NCBI RefSeq assembly: GCF_003002895.1
Contig: NZ_PVTI01000019.1
Coordinates: 1 to 64,000, forward strand
Direction: 5' to 3'
Length of the DNA: 64,000 nt
Source of the DNA: Knoellia remsis
GTDB lineage: Bacteria; Actinomycetota; Actinomycetes; Actinomycetales; Dermatophilaceae
Below, piece by piece: positions 53,579 to 63,218 of the stretch (positions within the stretch are counted from its first letter, which is position 1; every line of letters starts with the position of its first letter). Below the pieces are notes generated by a model. That model saw only the letters and a program-made list of their open reading frames with translations. It searched no databases and was not told the origin of the DNA. The translations under genes and the position numbers were made by a program.

Positions 53579-54886
53579 TCAGCGGGCTTCGTGGGCTTCG
53601 GCACCGTCGCGGGTGGCCGGGACCGCGGGGCTCTGCGGACCCTGGGGGACGTCCGGCGCCGGCCGGTCCCCCGACTCGCGCACGCTCTCGAGGATGAGCT
53701 GGACGAGCAGCGCCATCGTGCCGACGGCGAGCAGGCTGCGCAGCACGCCGACGTGGTCGCCGAGGAACCCGAGCGCCGGAGGCCCGGCGATGAAGGCGAA
53801 GTAGCCGATCGTCGCGACGACGGACATCCGGGCGCCGGCGCGCTTCGGGTCGTCGGCACTGGCGCTCATGCCGACCGGGAAGCCGAGCGAGACGCCGACA
53901 CCCCAGATCGCCGCACCGAGGAAGGCCATCCACGCGGTACCGAAGATGACGAGCAGGGAGCCGACGACGGCGGCCGCGAAGGTGACCCGCAGGACGGGCA
54001 CCCGTCCGTAGGTGTCGAGCCAGCGGGTTCCGAGGAGCCGCCCGACCGTCATGAAGGTGAGGAAGGTGGCGAAGGCGAGGACGCCGGCCCACGCGGGCAG
54101 CTCGTGACCCTCGACGAAGGCGACGGCGAGCCAGTCGTTGGCGGTGCCCTCGGTGAAGGCCGCGACGAGGGTGACGAGGCCGATGAGCAGCGTGCGCGGC
54201 TCGAGCCAGGCCGAGCGCGGCGCGGCGCCGCGCGCTCCCCCGGTCCCCTCGGCGGCGTCCTGCTCCGCCTGCTCCTGGGCGTGCGCCGCCTCCTCGACCG
54301 AACGCGGCAGGAACGAGCGCATGGCCCAGAAGCCCGCGGCGGTCACGAGCAGAGCCGACCCCAGCAGGTGCGGCAGCAGCGGCACCTTCGCCCACGACAT
54401 CCCGGAGCCGATGAGCGCCGACGCGACCGTGCCACCGCTGAAGGCGGCGTGGAACTGGGGCATCACCGTCTGGCCCAGGAGGCGCTCGACCGTCGCGCCC
54501 TCGAGGTTCATCGCGACATCCCAGATGCCGATGCCCGTCCCGATGAGGAAGAGGCCCAGGCCCAGGACGAGCCGCGACTGTGCGATGTCGACGCCGAACC
54601 CGACGGTGGTGAACCCGACGATGCCGGCGAGCATGCCGGCTCTGATCGTCGCGACCGCGCCGAAGCGGTCGGCGATGCGGCCGGTCAGCGGCATGGCCAG
54701 CATCGACCCGGCCGACATGGCGAAGAGGGTGGCACCGAGCTGGCCGGCGGAGAGGTCGAGACCGGCCTTGGCGTCGGCGATCCGCGACGCCCACGTCGCG
54801 AAGGCGACTCCCGCGAGGGCGAAGACGACGAAGACGGCCGTGCGCGCGGTGACGACACGCTCTCGGGGCAGGACGGTGGTGCTCAC
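53579..54886 (-). CDS. MFS transporter, LacI-linked
   Basis: About 435 residues, 12 membrane helices, central polar loop of about 35 residues. The pattern (ATWASRIADAKAGLDLS, PLTGRIADRFG) is that of MFS permeases related to the fucose/BLr-type group. I chose the GTG at 54886, preceded by AAGGA; the long open frame upstream is not protein-like. It is divergent from a LacI regulator with a perfect operator between them, so it is probably induced by a sugar. Confidence 0.85.
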   Translation of the reverse strand: MSTTVLPRERVVTARTAVFVVFALAGVAFATWASRIADAKAGLDLSAGQLGATLFAMSAGSMLAMPLTGRIADRFGAVATIRAGMLAGIVGFTTVGFGVDIAQSRLVLGLGLFLIGTGIGIWDVAMNLEGATVERLLGQTVMPQFHAAFSGGTVASALIGSGMSWAKVPLLPHLLGSALLVTAAGFWAMRSFLPRSVEEAAHAQEQAEQDAAEGTGGARGAAPRSAWLEPRTLLIGLVTLVAAFTEGTANDWLAVAFVEGHELPAWAGVLAFATFLTFMTVGRLLGTRWLDTYGRVPVLRVTFAAAVVGSLLVIFGTAWMAFLGAAIWGVGVSLGFPVGMSASADDPKRAGARMSVVATIGYFAFIAGPPALGFLGDHVGVLRSLLAVGTMALLVQLILESVRESGDRPAPDVPQGPQSPAVPATRDGAEAHEAR

Positions 54887-54907
54887 GGTGTTCCTTGTCG
54901 GGCCGGG

Positions 54908-54937
54908 TGACGAATCGAATCGATTCGACTGTAATCT
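54908..54937 (+). promoter_or_regulatory. lacI promoter overlapping a LacI operator
   Basis: TCGAATCGATTCGA (54915-54928) is a perfect 14-base palindrome with the central CG of LacI operators. It lies inside the spacer between TGACGA (54908) and TAATCT (54932-54937). TAATCT ends 7 bases before the lacI ATG. This fits autoregulation and a leaderless mRNA. Confidence 0.7.
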
Positions 54938-54944
54938 CTTCCCC

Positions 54945-56030
54945 ATGCCGAAGTCCAGTCGCCCGCCGGGTCGGAGCCGCAAGGTGACGCTGCGCGACGT
55001 CGCCGACACCGCGGGCGTCTCGATCAGCACCGCCTCGCTCGTCTTCAGCGGCCGCGGTCCCGTCGCCGCGGCGACGGCGGACAAGGTCCGCACGGCCGCG
55101 CAGTCGCTGGGGTATGCCGGCCCGGACCCGCTCGCGAGCTCGCTGCGGCAGGGCCGTTCGGGCACCGTTGCGGTCATCGTCGAGGATCGCCTGCTGCACG
55201 CCTTCCGTGACCCGTTCGCCCTCACCGTGCTCGACGGGCTGGCACAGGAGCTCGACGCGATGGGCCAGAGCATGCTGCTCATCGCCGACCCGGGGGGCGA
55301 GGAGCAGGCCAACCCGCTTGCCGGGCACGCCCTCGACGCGGCCGTCTTCCCGCTGTGCGGCCGGACCGACTCCCCCTTCGTCGAGCACCTGCTCGCCCGG
55401 GACATCCCGATGGTCGGCGCCGGCTCTCCGCGGGACGACCGGGTGAGCCATGTCCTCGTCGACGAGCGCGGGGCCTCACGAGCCGCGACCGAGCACCTGC
55501 TCGACCTCGGCCACACGCGCGTCGCGCACGTCCTCATGCCGCTCGGCCCACGCCACTCCACGCGCGCGGTCGCACCGGGCGACGCGACCGTGGAGCTGGA
55601 GCGGGCGGCATACCCCGACGCTCGCGACCGCACACTCGGGTTCCTCGACGCAGCGCCCGACGGGCGGCTCGTCGAGACGGCCGAGGCCGACGTCGCCGAG
55701 GGCGAGCGCGCCGGGCGACTGCTCCTCGACGTCCCCCCAGGGCAGCGACCCACGGGGATCGTCGCACAGTCGGATCTGTTGGCAGCAGGGGTGATTCGCG
55801 CCGCGGAGGCTCTCAGGCTCGACGTCCCGGACGACGTGTCGGTCGTCGGCTTCGACGGCGTGGAGCTGCCGTGGCTCGACCACCGTCTGACGACCATCGT
55901 CCAGCCCGGTGAACCCAAGGGCCGGCTGCTCGGCCAGCTCGCCCGTGACGCCCTCGCGGGCGAGCCGACCCGCGACGTGCCCCTCGAGGTCACGCTGCGG
56001 GTCGGCTCGACGACTGCGCCACCGCCCTGA
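54945..56030 (+). CDS. LacI-family transcriptional regulator
   Basis: 361 residues. N-terminal HTH and hinge (VTLRDVADTAGVSISTASLV), then the periplasmic-binding-like sugar domain (about 70-350) ending with VSVVGFDGVELPWLDHRLTT. It should repress the divergent MFS gene until a sugar binds. The ATG at 54945 follows the -10 directly. A 7-bp hairpin terminator follows the gene. Confidence 0.92.
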   Translation: MPKSSRPPGRSRKVTLRDVADTAGVSISTASLVFSGRGPVAAATADKVRTAAQSLGYAGPDPLASSLRQGRSGTVAVIVEDRLLHAFRDPFALTVLDGLAQELDAMGQSMLLIADPGGEEQANPLAGHALDAAVFPLCGRTDSPFVEHLLARDIPMVGAGSPRDDRVSHVLVDERGASRAATEHLLDLGHTRVAHVLMPLGPRHSTRAVAPGDATVELERAAYPDARDRTLGFLDAAPDGRLVETAEADVAEGERAGRLLLDVPPGQRPTGIVAQSDLLAAGVIRAAEALRLDVPDDVSVVGFDGVELPWLDHRLTTIVQPGEPKGRLLGQLARDALAGEPTRDVPLEVTLRVGSTTAPPP

Positions 56031-56037
56031 GCGCCTC

Positions 56038-56058
56038 ACCCGGGCTGCGAACCCGGGT
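56038..56058 (+). terminator. hairpin after lacI
   Basis: ACCCGGG and CCCGGGT enclose a 7-base loop, 8 bases after the lacI stop. Confidence 0.5.
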
Positions 56059-56073
56059 CAGGCACTGCTGCGA

Positions 56074-57564
56074 TCAGGAGGCGAGCCGCTGCGACGTGGG
56101 AGTGCTGTCGAGCTTCGTCGCGGCCACGGGCGCGTCCGGCGTGGGCGGCATGTCGGTCTCCTCCGAGTCCAGGCCCGCGCGCGGCCGCGACCACGCACCA
56201 CGGGTGAAGTCGGGCACCGCGACCGGGCGGCCACCCTTCTCCAGCGATGCGACGCTGAGCGGCACGGGCGAACACCAGGCGGCCGAGTCGTAGACGTCGA
56301 TGTCGGGCACCTGCCCGGTCCGCATCTGCTGGACGACCCGCCACTGCAGGACGTAGTCCATGCCGCCGTGCCCACCGTTGGCCGCGGCGTCGTCGCCGAC
56401 CTTCTTCCAGAGCCAGTGGTCGTACTCGTCCCGGTAAGGCTTGAAGCCGCGCCACGCGTGGTTCGTGTGGTCCGGCTCGACGTAGATCCGCGCGCCCGTC
56501 GGGTCGCCGCCGACGTAGTCCTCCATGATCCCGCGGTCGCCGGCGAGGCTGTTGATCCGGCTGTACGGACGCGGCGAGGAGACGTCGTGCTCGGCGCGGA
56601 TGATGCGCCCCCGCTCGGTCTCGATGAGGCAGGTGACGAGGTCGCCGTTGATGTACGTCTCCCTCCACGACGGGTGGCTGCGCGGGACGAACCGCTCACG
56701 GTAGTCCGCGAGGCCCTTCGCCTCGGTCGAGGTCGCCCGCAGGGTCGCGAACCGGTCGCCGCGGTTGACGTCCATCGCGGCCGCGATCGGCGCGAGACCG
56801 TGCATCGGGTAGAAGCTCGCGATGCTGCGGGTGTGCCAGAGCCGCCGCCACGCGTCGGTGTAGTACGTGTCCGAGAAGAGCAGCGCCCGCAGGTCGTGCA
56901 GGTAGCCGCCGTGCCCGTTCGTCACCTCGCCGAAGACGCCGTCGTGGGCCATCTTGAGCATGGCCAGCTCGTTACGGCCGTAGCTGCAGTTCTCCATGAG
57001 GAAGAGGTGCTTGCGGGTCTTCTCGGACGTGTCGACGAGGTCCCACAGCTGCTTGAGCTCGGTCGCGATCGGCAGCTCGATGCCGACGTGACGGCCGGAG
57101 AGCAGGGCGGCCCGACCCTGGCTGTAGTGGAACTCCCACGGCGTCGCGACATAGACGAAGTCGATGTCGTCGCGCTCCAGCATCTGGCTGTAGCCGTTCG
57201 CACCGCTCAACGTGGCGGGGCGCGGACGCCCGGCCGCGGCGACCCGGTCTGCGACCCGCTCCGCGCGCTCGCCCCGGATGTCGCAGACCGCGGTGACGCG
57301 GGCCCCGGGAACGGCGGCCCAGCCGCTCGTCATGCCCGTGCCCCGGTTGCCGAGCCCGACGACGGCGATCCGCACCGTCTCGTGGACCTCGTAGGGGACG
57401 CCGATCATGGTGCGCCGGCCCTTGGCGGCCGCCGGGGCGCGGCCCGTCGAGGTGTCGACCACGGCTTCGGCGGCGGCTGCGGGCGAGCCCGCCAGGCCCA
57501 CGGCTCCGGCCGCGAGCGTGCCGCCGAGGAGCGCACGACGTGTGGGTTGGAAGTGTTCGGACAT
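56074..57564 (-). CDS. Gfo/Idh/MocA-family protein, GH109-like, Tat-exported
   Basis: 496 residues. A twin-arginine signal (QPTRRALLGG, cleaved about residue 33) is followed by a Rossmann fold with VRIAVVGLGNRGTG and the GH109 hallmarks YVATPWEFH and GGYLHDLRALL. GH109 enzymes are NAD-dependent alpha-N-acetylgalactosaminidases. Tat export suits a protein that folds with its cofactor. I chose the ATG at 57564; the frame upstream is not protein-like. It may work with the MFS/LacI pair, but it is on its own transcript. Confidence 0.82.
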   Translation of the reverse strand: MSEHFQPTRRALLGGTLAAGAVGLAGSPAAAAEAVVDTSTGRAPAAAKGRRTMIGVPYEVHETVRIAVVGLGNRGTGMTSGWAAVPGARVTAVCDIRGERAERVADRVAAAGRPRPATLSGANGYSQMLERDDIDFVYVATPWEFHYSQGRAALLSGRHVGIELPIATELKQLWDLVDTSEKTRKHLFLMENCSYGRNELAMLKMAHDGVFGEVTNGHGGYLHDLRALLFSDTYYTDAWRRLWHTRSIASFYPMHGLAPIAAAMDVNRGDRFATLRATSTEAKGLADYRERFVPRSHPSWRETYINGDLVTCLIETERGRIIRAEHDVSSPRPYSRINSLAGDRGIMEDYVGGDPTGARIYVEPDHTNHAWRGFKPYRDEYDHWLWKKVGDDAAANGGHGGMDYVLQWRVVQQMRTGQVPDIDVYDSAAWCSPVPLSVASLEKGGRPVAVPDFTRGAWSRPRAGLDSEETDMPPTPDAPVAATKLDSTPTSQRLAS

Positions 57565-57723
57565 CACTGACCACCTTCGTCGGGGGCTCACCCGCCATTG
57601 GGTGACCCGGTACCCACGAACCTCCCGCACCTCGCCGGGCGTCGCAACATTTGTGCGCGAAAAGCAGGAGAAGTGATCAGATCCGCTCAACTTGCGCGAG
57701 TCGGGTGAGCGAACGGCCGCCAG

Positions 57724-58191
57724 TCACGACCCGCTGGCGGCCTCCGCGAGCTTGGCGAGGGAGTCCTCGAGCTGCTCCTCCTTGACGAGCGGGAACTTCA
57801 CCTTCTTGAGCAGCTCAGGGTCGGTGACCTTGCTCCAGTCGTAGGTCAGGGTCGCGAGGGTCTGGTCCGGCCCCTGCGCCTCGAGCTCCCAGACCCACTC
57901 CCAGCCCTTGGGGTCGGTGCCGGCGGGCGCGGTCTGCCACGCGAGCAGGGCGTTCTTGGAGTAGCCGGTGACGTGGTTGTCGGTCTGGTAGTCGCCGCCC
58001 ATGTGGTCGCCGGTCATGTTCATCGTGAAGACGTCGCCGACGGCCTGGATGCGGTTGGACTTCTCGTCGCTGCGCACGAAGCCGGAGCCGTCGATCTCGG
58101 CGTGCCGCTGCGGGTTGCTCAGGACGTCGAAGACGGCGTCGGCCGAGGCGTCGATGGTGCGCGAAACGGTGATCTTGGTGTTGTCGCTCAT
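57724..58191 (-). CDS. SRPBCC family protein
   Basis: 155 residues, START-like SRPBCC fold. It begins with the typical KITVSRTIDASADAVFDVLS and ends in a long amphipathic helix. These proteins bind hydrophobic ligands; the polyketide-cyclase label is often used. Neither partner nor ligand is evident. The 159 bases downstream, before the GH109 gene, hold no clear element. Confidence 0.85.
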   Translation of the reverse strand: MSDNTKITVSRTIDASADAVFDVLSNPQRHAEIDGSGFVRSDEKSNRIQAVGDVFTMNMTGDHMGGDYQTDNHVTGYSKNALLAWQTAPAGTDPKGWEWVWELEAQGPDQTLATLTYDWSKVTDPELLKKVKFPLVKEEQLEDSLAKLAEAASGS

Positions 58192-58250
58192 GCTCGATCC
58201 TCACCACGGTTTGCGGGCCGCCGCAACCCCCGCGACCTGCGGCATCACCC

Positions 58251-58301
58251 AACGGAATCGGCAATCAGTGGCCGACCCAGCGAACGGAATCGGCAATCAG
58301 T
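58251..58301. repeat. 18-base direct repeat, also found in the EcfT tail
   Basis: ACGGAATCGGCAATCAGT occurs at 58252-58269 and 58284-58301 with a 32-base period. Its exact reverse complement is at 16050-16067, at the head of the EcfT repeats. Confidence 0.8.
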
Positions 58302-58332
58302 CGGGGAAGCCGGCCCGGGATGGGAGCAGACA

Positions 58333-58380
58333 CACGTATGCCGGGTGCGCACCTCGCGAGGTGCGCACCCGGCATACGTG
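58333..58380. terminator. 48-base perfect palindrome with inverted GTATGCCG pair, after tig
   Basis: Positions 58333-58356 and 58357-58380 are exact reverse complements, with no spacer. The octamers lie at 58336 and 58370. It starts 28 bases after the tig stop (read on the minus strand) and can serve as a strong terminator. Confidence 0.75.
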
Positions 58381-58408
58381 GTGGTCCGGAACGGCGGAGG
58401 ACCGTGGG

Positions 58409-59782
58409 TCAGGCCTTGGTCGGCTCCTCCGACGCGGCCGCCTCGGTCTGCTCGTCGGCGTCGAGCTCGGCTCCGACCTCGTCACCCTCCTCGAGCGCCG
58501 GGTCGACCGTCTCGGCCTGCGGCACGAGCTCGTTGAGGTCGATGACGGTGCCGTCGGTGTCGGTGACCTTGGCCTTCTCGAGGACGGCGGCGAGCGCCTT
58601 GCGGCGAGCCACCTCCTGGACCATCGCGGGGACCTGGCCCTGCTGGTCGATGGCCTGGGCGAACTGGTTCGGGTCCATGCCGTACTGCTGGGCGCTCATG
58701 ATGAGGTACTCGATGAGCTCGGGCTGCTCGACGGAGATCTCGAGCTTCTCGGCGAGCGCGTCGAGGACGAACTGGCCCTTGAGCGCCTTGCGGGTGCTCT
58801 CGTCGACCTCGGCACGGTGCTCGTCGTCCTCGAGCCGGCCCTCGCCCTCGAGGTGGCTGGTGACCTCGGCCTCGACGATGCCGTCGGGCACGGGGACGTC
58901 GGTCTGGTCGAGGAGGTGCTCGAGGACCTTGTCGCGGGCCTGGACGCCCTGCTCGAACTTCTTGGCCTGCTCGGCCTGCTTCGCGACGTCGGCGCGCAGC
59001 TCCTCGAGGGTGTCGAACTCCGAGGCGAGCTGGGCGAACTCGTCGTCGAGCTCGGGGAGCTCACGGACCTTGACGGACTGGACGGTGACGGTGCACTCCG
59101 CGTCCTGGCCCTCGCGGTCGCCGCCGGCGAGCGGGGCGGTGAACGTCTTGGTGTCGCCGGCCTTCGCGCCGAGGACGGCGTCGTCGAGACCCTCGAGCAT
59201 GTTGCCGGAGCCGACCTCGTAGGTGACGCCCTCGACGGCGTCGATGTCCTCGTCACCGATCTTGGCGGAGAGGTCGATGGAGAGGACGTCGCCGTCCTCG
59301 ACGGCGCGGTCGACGGCTGCGAGAGTGCCGAAGCGCTGGCGCAGCGTCGTGAGGCGCTCGTCGATGTCCTCGTCGGTCGCGGCGACCGTGTCGACCTGGA
59401 CCTCGATGCCCTCGAGCTCGGGCAGCTCGATCTCGGGACGCACGTCGGTCTCGACGGTGAACTCGAAGTCCTGGCCATCCTCGAGGGGCACGGCGGTGAC
59501 GTCGACCTCGGGCTGGCCGATGGCCTTGACGCCCTCGGCGTCGAGCGCCTCCGAGTAGAAGCGCGGGAGCGCCTCGTTGACGGCCTCCTGGACGACGGCG
59601 CCGCGACCGACGCGCTGGTCGATGATCCGCGCCGGGACCTTGCCCTTGCGGAAGCCGGGGATCTGGACCTGGGAGCCGATCGTCGCGTAGGCCTTGTCGA
59701 GTTCGGGCTTGAGCTCGTCGAAGGGGACCTCGACGATGAGCTTGACCCGGGTCGGGCTGAGGGTCTCGACGGCACTCTTCAC
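58409..59782 (-). CDS. tig: trigger factor
   Basis: About 457 residues. Ribosome-binding N-domain (ending with the GFRKGKVPARII signature), PPIase domain (about 150-245) and C-terminal chaperone arms, then an acidic tail. I chose the GTG at 59782 (KSAVETLSPTRVKLIVEV is the common beginning), with GTGGAG 8 bases upstream; GTG 59791 adds three codons. It folds nascent proteins at the ribosome. In other actinobacteria it precedes clpP1. Confidence 0.96.
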   Translation of the reverse strand: MKSAVETLSPTRVKLIVEVPFDELKPELDKAYATIGSQVQIPGFRKGKVPARIIDQRVGRGAVVQEAVNEALPRFYSEALDAEGVKAIGQPEVDVTAVPLEDGQDFEFTVETDVRPEIELPELEGIEVQVDTVAATDEDIDERLTTLRQRFGTLAAVDRAVEDGDVLSIDLSAKIGDEDIDAVEGVTYEVGSGNMLEGLDDAVLGAKAGDTKTFTAPLAGGDREGQDAECTVTVQSVKVRELPELDDEFAQLASEFDTLEELRADVAKQAEQAKKFEQGVQARDKVLEHLLDQTDVPVPDGIVEAEVTSHLEGEGRLEDDEHRAEVDESTRKALKGQFVLDALAEKLEISVEQPELIEYLIMSAQQYGMDPNQFAQAIDQQGQVPAMVQEVARRKALAAVLEKAKVTDTDGTVIDLNELVPQAETVDPALEEGDEVGAELDADEQTEAAASEEPTKA

Positions 59783-59949
59783 TTCAGGCACTCCACACGT
59801 GTTGGGATCACTGGTTCGGGATCGCGGATTCGATCACGGGTTGCTGCGGGCGTCTGTCCCGCGAAGATCACGGATCGGTGGGCCGGCCGGAAGGCTGAGA
59901 TGGACGCGCGGGGCGCGCGCACGGCATACCGAGGAAATCAACGCGGCCC

Positions 59950-59979
59950 ATGCTAACGAACCGGGCGCGGCCCACCGAA
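59950..59979 (-). promoter_or_regulatory. putative tig promoter
   Basis: On the minus strand TTCGGT (59974-59979) and TAGCAT (59950-59955) are 18 bases apart, giving a 5' UTR of about 160 bases. The rest of 59783-60075 holds one GTATGCCG copy and nothing else recognisable. Confidence 0.45.
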
Positions 59980-60075
59980 TCCTTGGCCCGATCCACCCCA
60001 CGGCCGGGGCGTTCGGCGCTACGGTCCGAGAAGGCGGCCCGACCGGGCCGACCGCCCGCTCCCGAGGAGTACTCC

Positions 60076-61023
60076 ATGTCACGACGCCTCTTCCGTCCCG
60101 CGCTGGGCGCCATCGCGCTCGCCGCGTCGACGCTCACCGTGTCCGCGCCCGCGACCGTGAGCGCCGCACCCACGCCCTCCCCCGCCGTCGCCGAGTGCGC
60201 CGACGGGTCCGGTGCCGCGGGCTCCGCCGCCCGCGTCCGCGACGACGCCAAGAACGCCAAGGAGCCCGAGCTCTACAGCAAGAACGAGGCCAACGCCTAC
60301 GGCGTCCTGCCCAGCTCGCCGCTCATGGCCGCCGGGTCGGTGACGATCCCGACCGTCTTCCACGTCGTCTCGAAGTCGACGCTTGACGCGGCCGCGAAGA
60401 CGCGCATGCAGACGATGATCGACGCGCAGATGGACGTCCTCAACGACTCCTTCTCCGGGGCGACGGCGCCGGACGCCGCGGACTCGCCGTTCCGCTTCGA
60501 GCTCACCGACACGACGTGGACGGTCAACGAGACGTGGAACACCGTGACGCCGGGCAAGGCCGAGCGCGACATGAAGAAGGCGCTCTACACCGGTGACTCG
60601 ACGACGCTCAACGTCTACGTCGCCGACATCGGTGACGGCCTCCTCGGCTGGGCGTACTTCCCCAAGGGCTACAACAACGGTCGCGACTACATCGACGGCG
60701 TCGTCATGCTCGACGAGTCGATGCCGGGCGGCACCGCCGGCAAGTACTCCCTCGGCGACACCCTCGTCCACGAGGTCGGCCACTGGATGATGCTCGAACA
60801 CACCTTCGCCGGTGGCTGCTCGGCGCGCGGCGACTGGGTCGCGGACACCCCGCGCGAGGCCGTCCCGCAGTTCAACTGCCCCGTCGGCGCCGACACGTGT
60901 GCCGCGCCCGGGCTCGACCCGATCCACAACTTCATGGACTACACCCAGGACTCCTGCATGAACATGTTCACGCCGGGCCAGGTGCAGCGCATGAACGACG
61001 CCTGGCTCGCCTTCAGAGCCTGA
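60076..61023 (+). CDS. secreted M43-family zinc metalloprotease (pappalysin-like)
   Basis: 315 residues. Signal peptide (1-31), propeptide-like region, then a metzincin domain with HEVGHWMMLEHTF (HExxHxxGxxH-like; the third ligand is His) and the Met-turn NFMDYTQDSCM. Four Cys near the end suggest disulfides. It degrades proteins outside the cell. The ATG at 60076 has GAGGAG upstream. A strong palindrome follows the stop. Confidence 0.9.
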   Translation: MSRRLFRPALGAIALAASTLTVSAPATVSAAPTPSPAVAECADGSGAAGSAARVRDDAKNAKEPELYSKNEANAYGVLPSSPLMAAGSVTIPTVFHVVSKSTLDAAAKTRMQTMIDAQMDVLNDSFSGATAPDAADSPFRFELTDTTWTVNETWNTVTPGKAERDMKKALYTGDSTTLNVYVADIGDGLLGWAYFPKGYNNGRDYIDGVVMLDESMPGGTAGKYSLGDTLVHEVGHWMMLEHTFAGGCSARGDWVADTPREAVPQFNCPVGADTCAAPGLDPIHNFMDYTQDSCMNMFTPGQVQRMNDAWLAFRA

Positions 61024-61043
61024 CGCTCACTGCACGAACACGA

Positions 61044-61089
61044 CAACGGGTATGCCGTTCGCTCTGGTGAGCGAACGGCATACCCGTTG
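61044..61089. terminator. 21-bp hairpin with inverted GTATGCCG pair
   Basis: Arms 61044-61064 and 61069-61089 pair perfectly around TGGT. Octamers are at 61050 and 61076; a third is at 61111. It lies between the convergent metalloprotease and trkA genes. Confidence 0.75.
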
Positions 61090-61120
61090 TGGCAGTGGGC
61101 TTTTCGCGGCGTATGCCGTG

Positions 61121-61786
61121 TCAGTCCTGGTTGCTGAAGGTCTCGACCCTGCGCCGGTCGCCGGAGACGATGAGCAGCTGGCCGTCCTCGACGACGGTCT
61201 CGGGGGTGGCGTAGGTGAAGTCCTCGTCGCGCGACTTCACGCCGACGATGGTGACTCCCCAGCGCGAGCGCACCCCGGCCTCCGCGAGGGTCTTGCCGAG
61301 GATGCCGCGCGGCGGGCGGGTCTTGACGATGGCGTAGCCGTCGTCGAACTCGATGTAGTCGAGCATCTTGCCGCGGACGAGGTGGGCGGTGCGCCGGCCC
61401 ATCTCGTGCTCGGGGCGCACGACGTGCTCGACGCCGATCTGCTCGAGGGTCTTGGCCTGCGACTCCGACGTCGCCTTGGCCCAGATGTGCGAGACGTCGA
61501 GGCTGCGCAGGACGAACGCCGTGAGCACGCTCGCCTCGAGCGAGGACCCGATGGCGATGACGGCGCGGTCGAAGTCCTGGATCGAGAGCTGCTTGAGGGC
61601 CTCCGCGTCGGTCGAGTCGGCCTCGACGACATGGGTGAGCCGTCCCGCCAGCCCTTGGACGACGCGAGGGTCGGTGTCGATGCCGAGAACCTCGATGCCG
61701 TCGCCCTCGAGCTCGAGGGCGAGAGACTTGCCGAACCGACCGAGGCCGATGACGACGACGGCGTCGTCGCCGATGTTCTTAGCCAA
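61121..61786 (-). CDS. trkA: potassium uptake regulatory subunit TrkA/KtrA
   Basis: About 221 residues. RCK-N Rossmann domain (VVVIGLGRFGKSLALELE, with the acidic end of strand 2 at GIDTDP) and an RCK-C domain. One RCK unit is the KtrA type. It binds NAD(H) or ATP/ADP and gates the membrane subunit. No ATG or GTG is suitable; TTG 61786 overlaps the end of trkH and gives the correct N-terminus. Confidence 0.9.
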   Translation of the reverse strand: MAKNIGDDAVVVIGLGRFGKSLALELEGDGIEVLGIDTDPRVVQGLAGRLTHVVEADSTDAEALKQLSIQDFDRAVIAIGSSLEASVLTAFVLRSLDVSHIWAKATSESQAKTLEQIGVEHVVRPEHEMGRRTAHLVRGKMLDYIEFDDGYAIVKTRPPRGILGKTLAEAGVRSRWGVTIVGVKSRDEDFTYATPETVVEDGQLLIVSGDRRRVETFSNQD

Positions 61787-63150
61787 TGAGGGGCCATCCT
61801 TCCGCGTGCGAGTAGCGGCGCTGGCGTTCGCGCAGCGCGAGGGCCGAGACGAGCGTGACCGGACCGAGGCGTCCGAGGAACATGAGGAAGACGAGGACGA
61901 CCTGCCCCGCCGGCGGCATGTCCGGCGTGATCCCGGTGGAGAGGCCGACGGTCGCGAAGGCGCTCGTCGTCTCGAACAGGACGTCCCGGAAGACGAAGTC
62001 GGTGACGAGGGTGAGGACCATCGTCGAGCCGACCACCGCCGCGACGCCGAGCAGGGCCACGGTGATGGCCTGGCGGATCGTGCGCTCCCCGATGCGGCGG
62101 CCGAACGCCACGACCTCACGCTCGCCACGGACCTCGGCAACGATGACGAAGAAGAGGACGACGAACGTCGTGACCTTGAGTCCACCGGCGGTTCCGGCCG
62201 AACCGCCACCGACGAACATGAGCATGATCGTGCCGAGCAGCGTCTCGTCCGTCGCCTCGCCGTAGTCCCAGGCGTTGAAGCCGGCGGTGCGCGGCTGGAC
62301 CGCGTGGAAGAACCCGGCGAGCAGCTTGTGCGGCGCGCTGAGGGTGCCGATCGTCCCGTCGTTGCCCCACTCGGCGGCGGTCACGAAGACCCAGCCACCG
62401 ACCAGGAGGACGGCGGTCATGAAGATCGTCAGCTTCGTGTGCAGGGACCAGCGGCGCGGGCGGCGCTGCCGGGCCAGCTCGAGGATGACGGGGAAGCCGA
62501 GACCGCCGGTGATGATGGCGACGCAGATCGGCAGCGCGATCCACGGGTCGGTGAGGAAGCCCATGAGGTTGTCGCTGTAGAGCGCGAAGCCGGCGTTGTT
62601 GAAGCTCGAGACCGCGTGGAAGACACCGAGCTGGATCGCGCGCGGGAGGTCCTCGCCGAGCCCGAGCCAGAAGCGGAGCGTCAGTGCCGTCGCGACGATC
62701 GCCTCGATGGTGAGCGTGATGGTGAAGACGCCGACGAGGACGGCGCGCACATCGCCGATGCCGCTCTTGGTCTCCGCGGCCGGACTTCAAGCCGATGCGC
62801 CGCGAGACGAGCAGCGCGAGGAGGGAGGCGATCGTCATGATCCCGAAGCCGCCGACCTGGATGAGGCCGAGGATGACGGCCTGCCCGAAACCGCTCCAGT
62901 AGAGCTCGGTGTCGACCGTCGTCAGCCCGGTCACGCACACCGCACTCGTCGAGGTGAAGAGCGCCGTGATGAAGGGCGCGCCGCCGGTGCCGGCACCCGC
63001 GCGGGAGATCGGCAGCATGAGCAGGAGGGTCCCGACGAGGATGGCGCCGCCGAACGCAGCCACGACGACCTGGCCCGGATGAGTGAAGATCCGGACCGGC
63101 TTGGCGGCGCGCGTCGGGCTGGGCGCGCCCGTGCTGGGGAGGGCGGGCAT
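61779..63150 (-). pseudogene. trkH: potassium channel subunit TrkH/KtrB, frameshifted
   Basis: Two frames together give a complete KtrB-type protein of about 456 residues. The 5' part (start ATG 63150) has the first filter loop TSTSAVCVTGLTT and ends near residue 123 at RRIGLKS. The 3' part resumes with AAETKSGIGDVRAVL. The break is at 62779-62783, where the minus strand reads TCCGGCCGCGG; removal of one G restores the frame. The later filter loops (FNNAGFALYSD, TAGFNAWD, FATVGLSTG) are intact. It may be a true mutation or a sequencing error. Confidence 0.85.
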
Positions 63151-63218
63151 CGCGGATGAGAATGCCACGCAGATCCGGTATGCCGCGCATCGGCTCGCGA
63201 GGTGACCTCCCCCTCGAT

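Noticed and set aside
54887-55993. N-terminal extension of the LacI-linked MFS protein
   Set aside because: It runs antisense through lacI and gives Ser/Arg-rich shadow sequence.
58001-59956. A 651-codon open frame on the plus strand opposite trigger factor
   Set aside because: Shadow of tig; the Leu/Asp/Gly/Val-rich composition mirrors the acidic tig codons.
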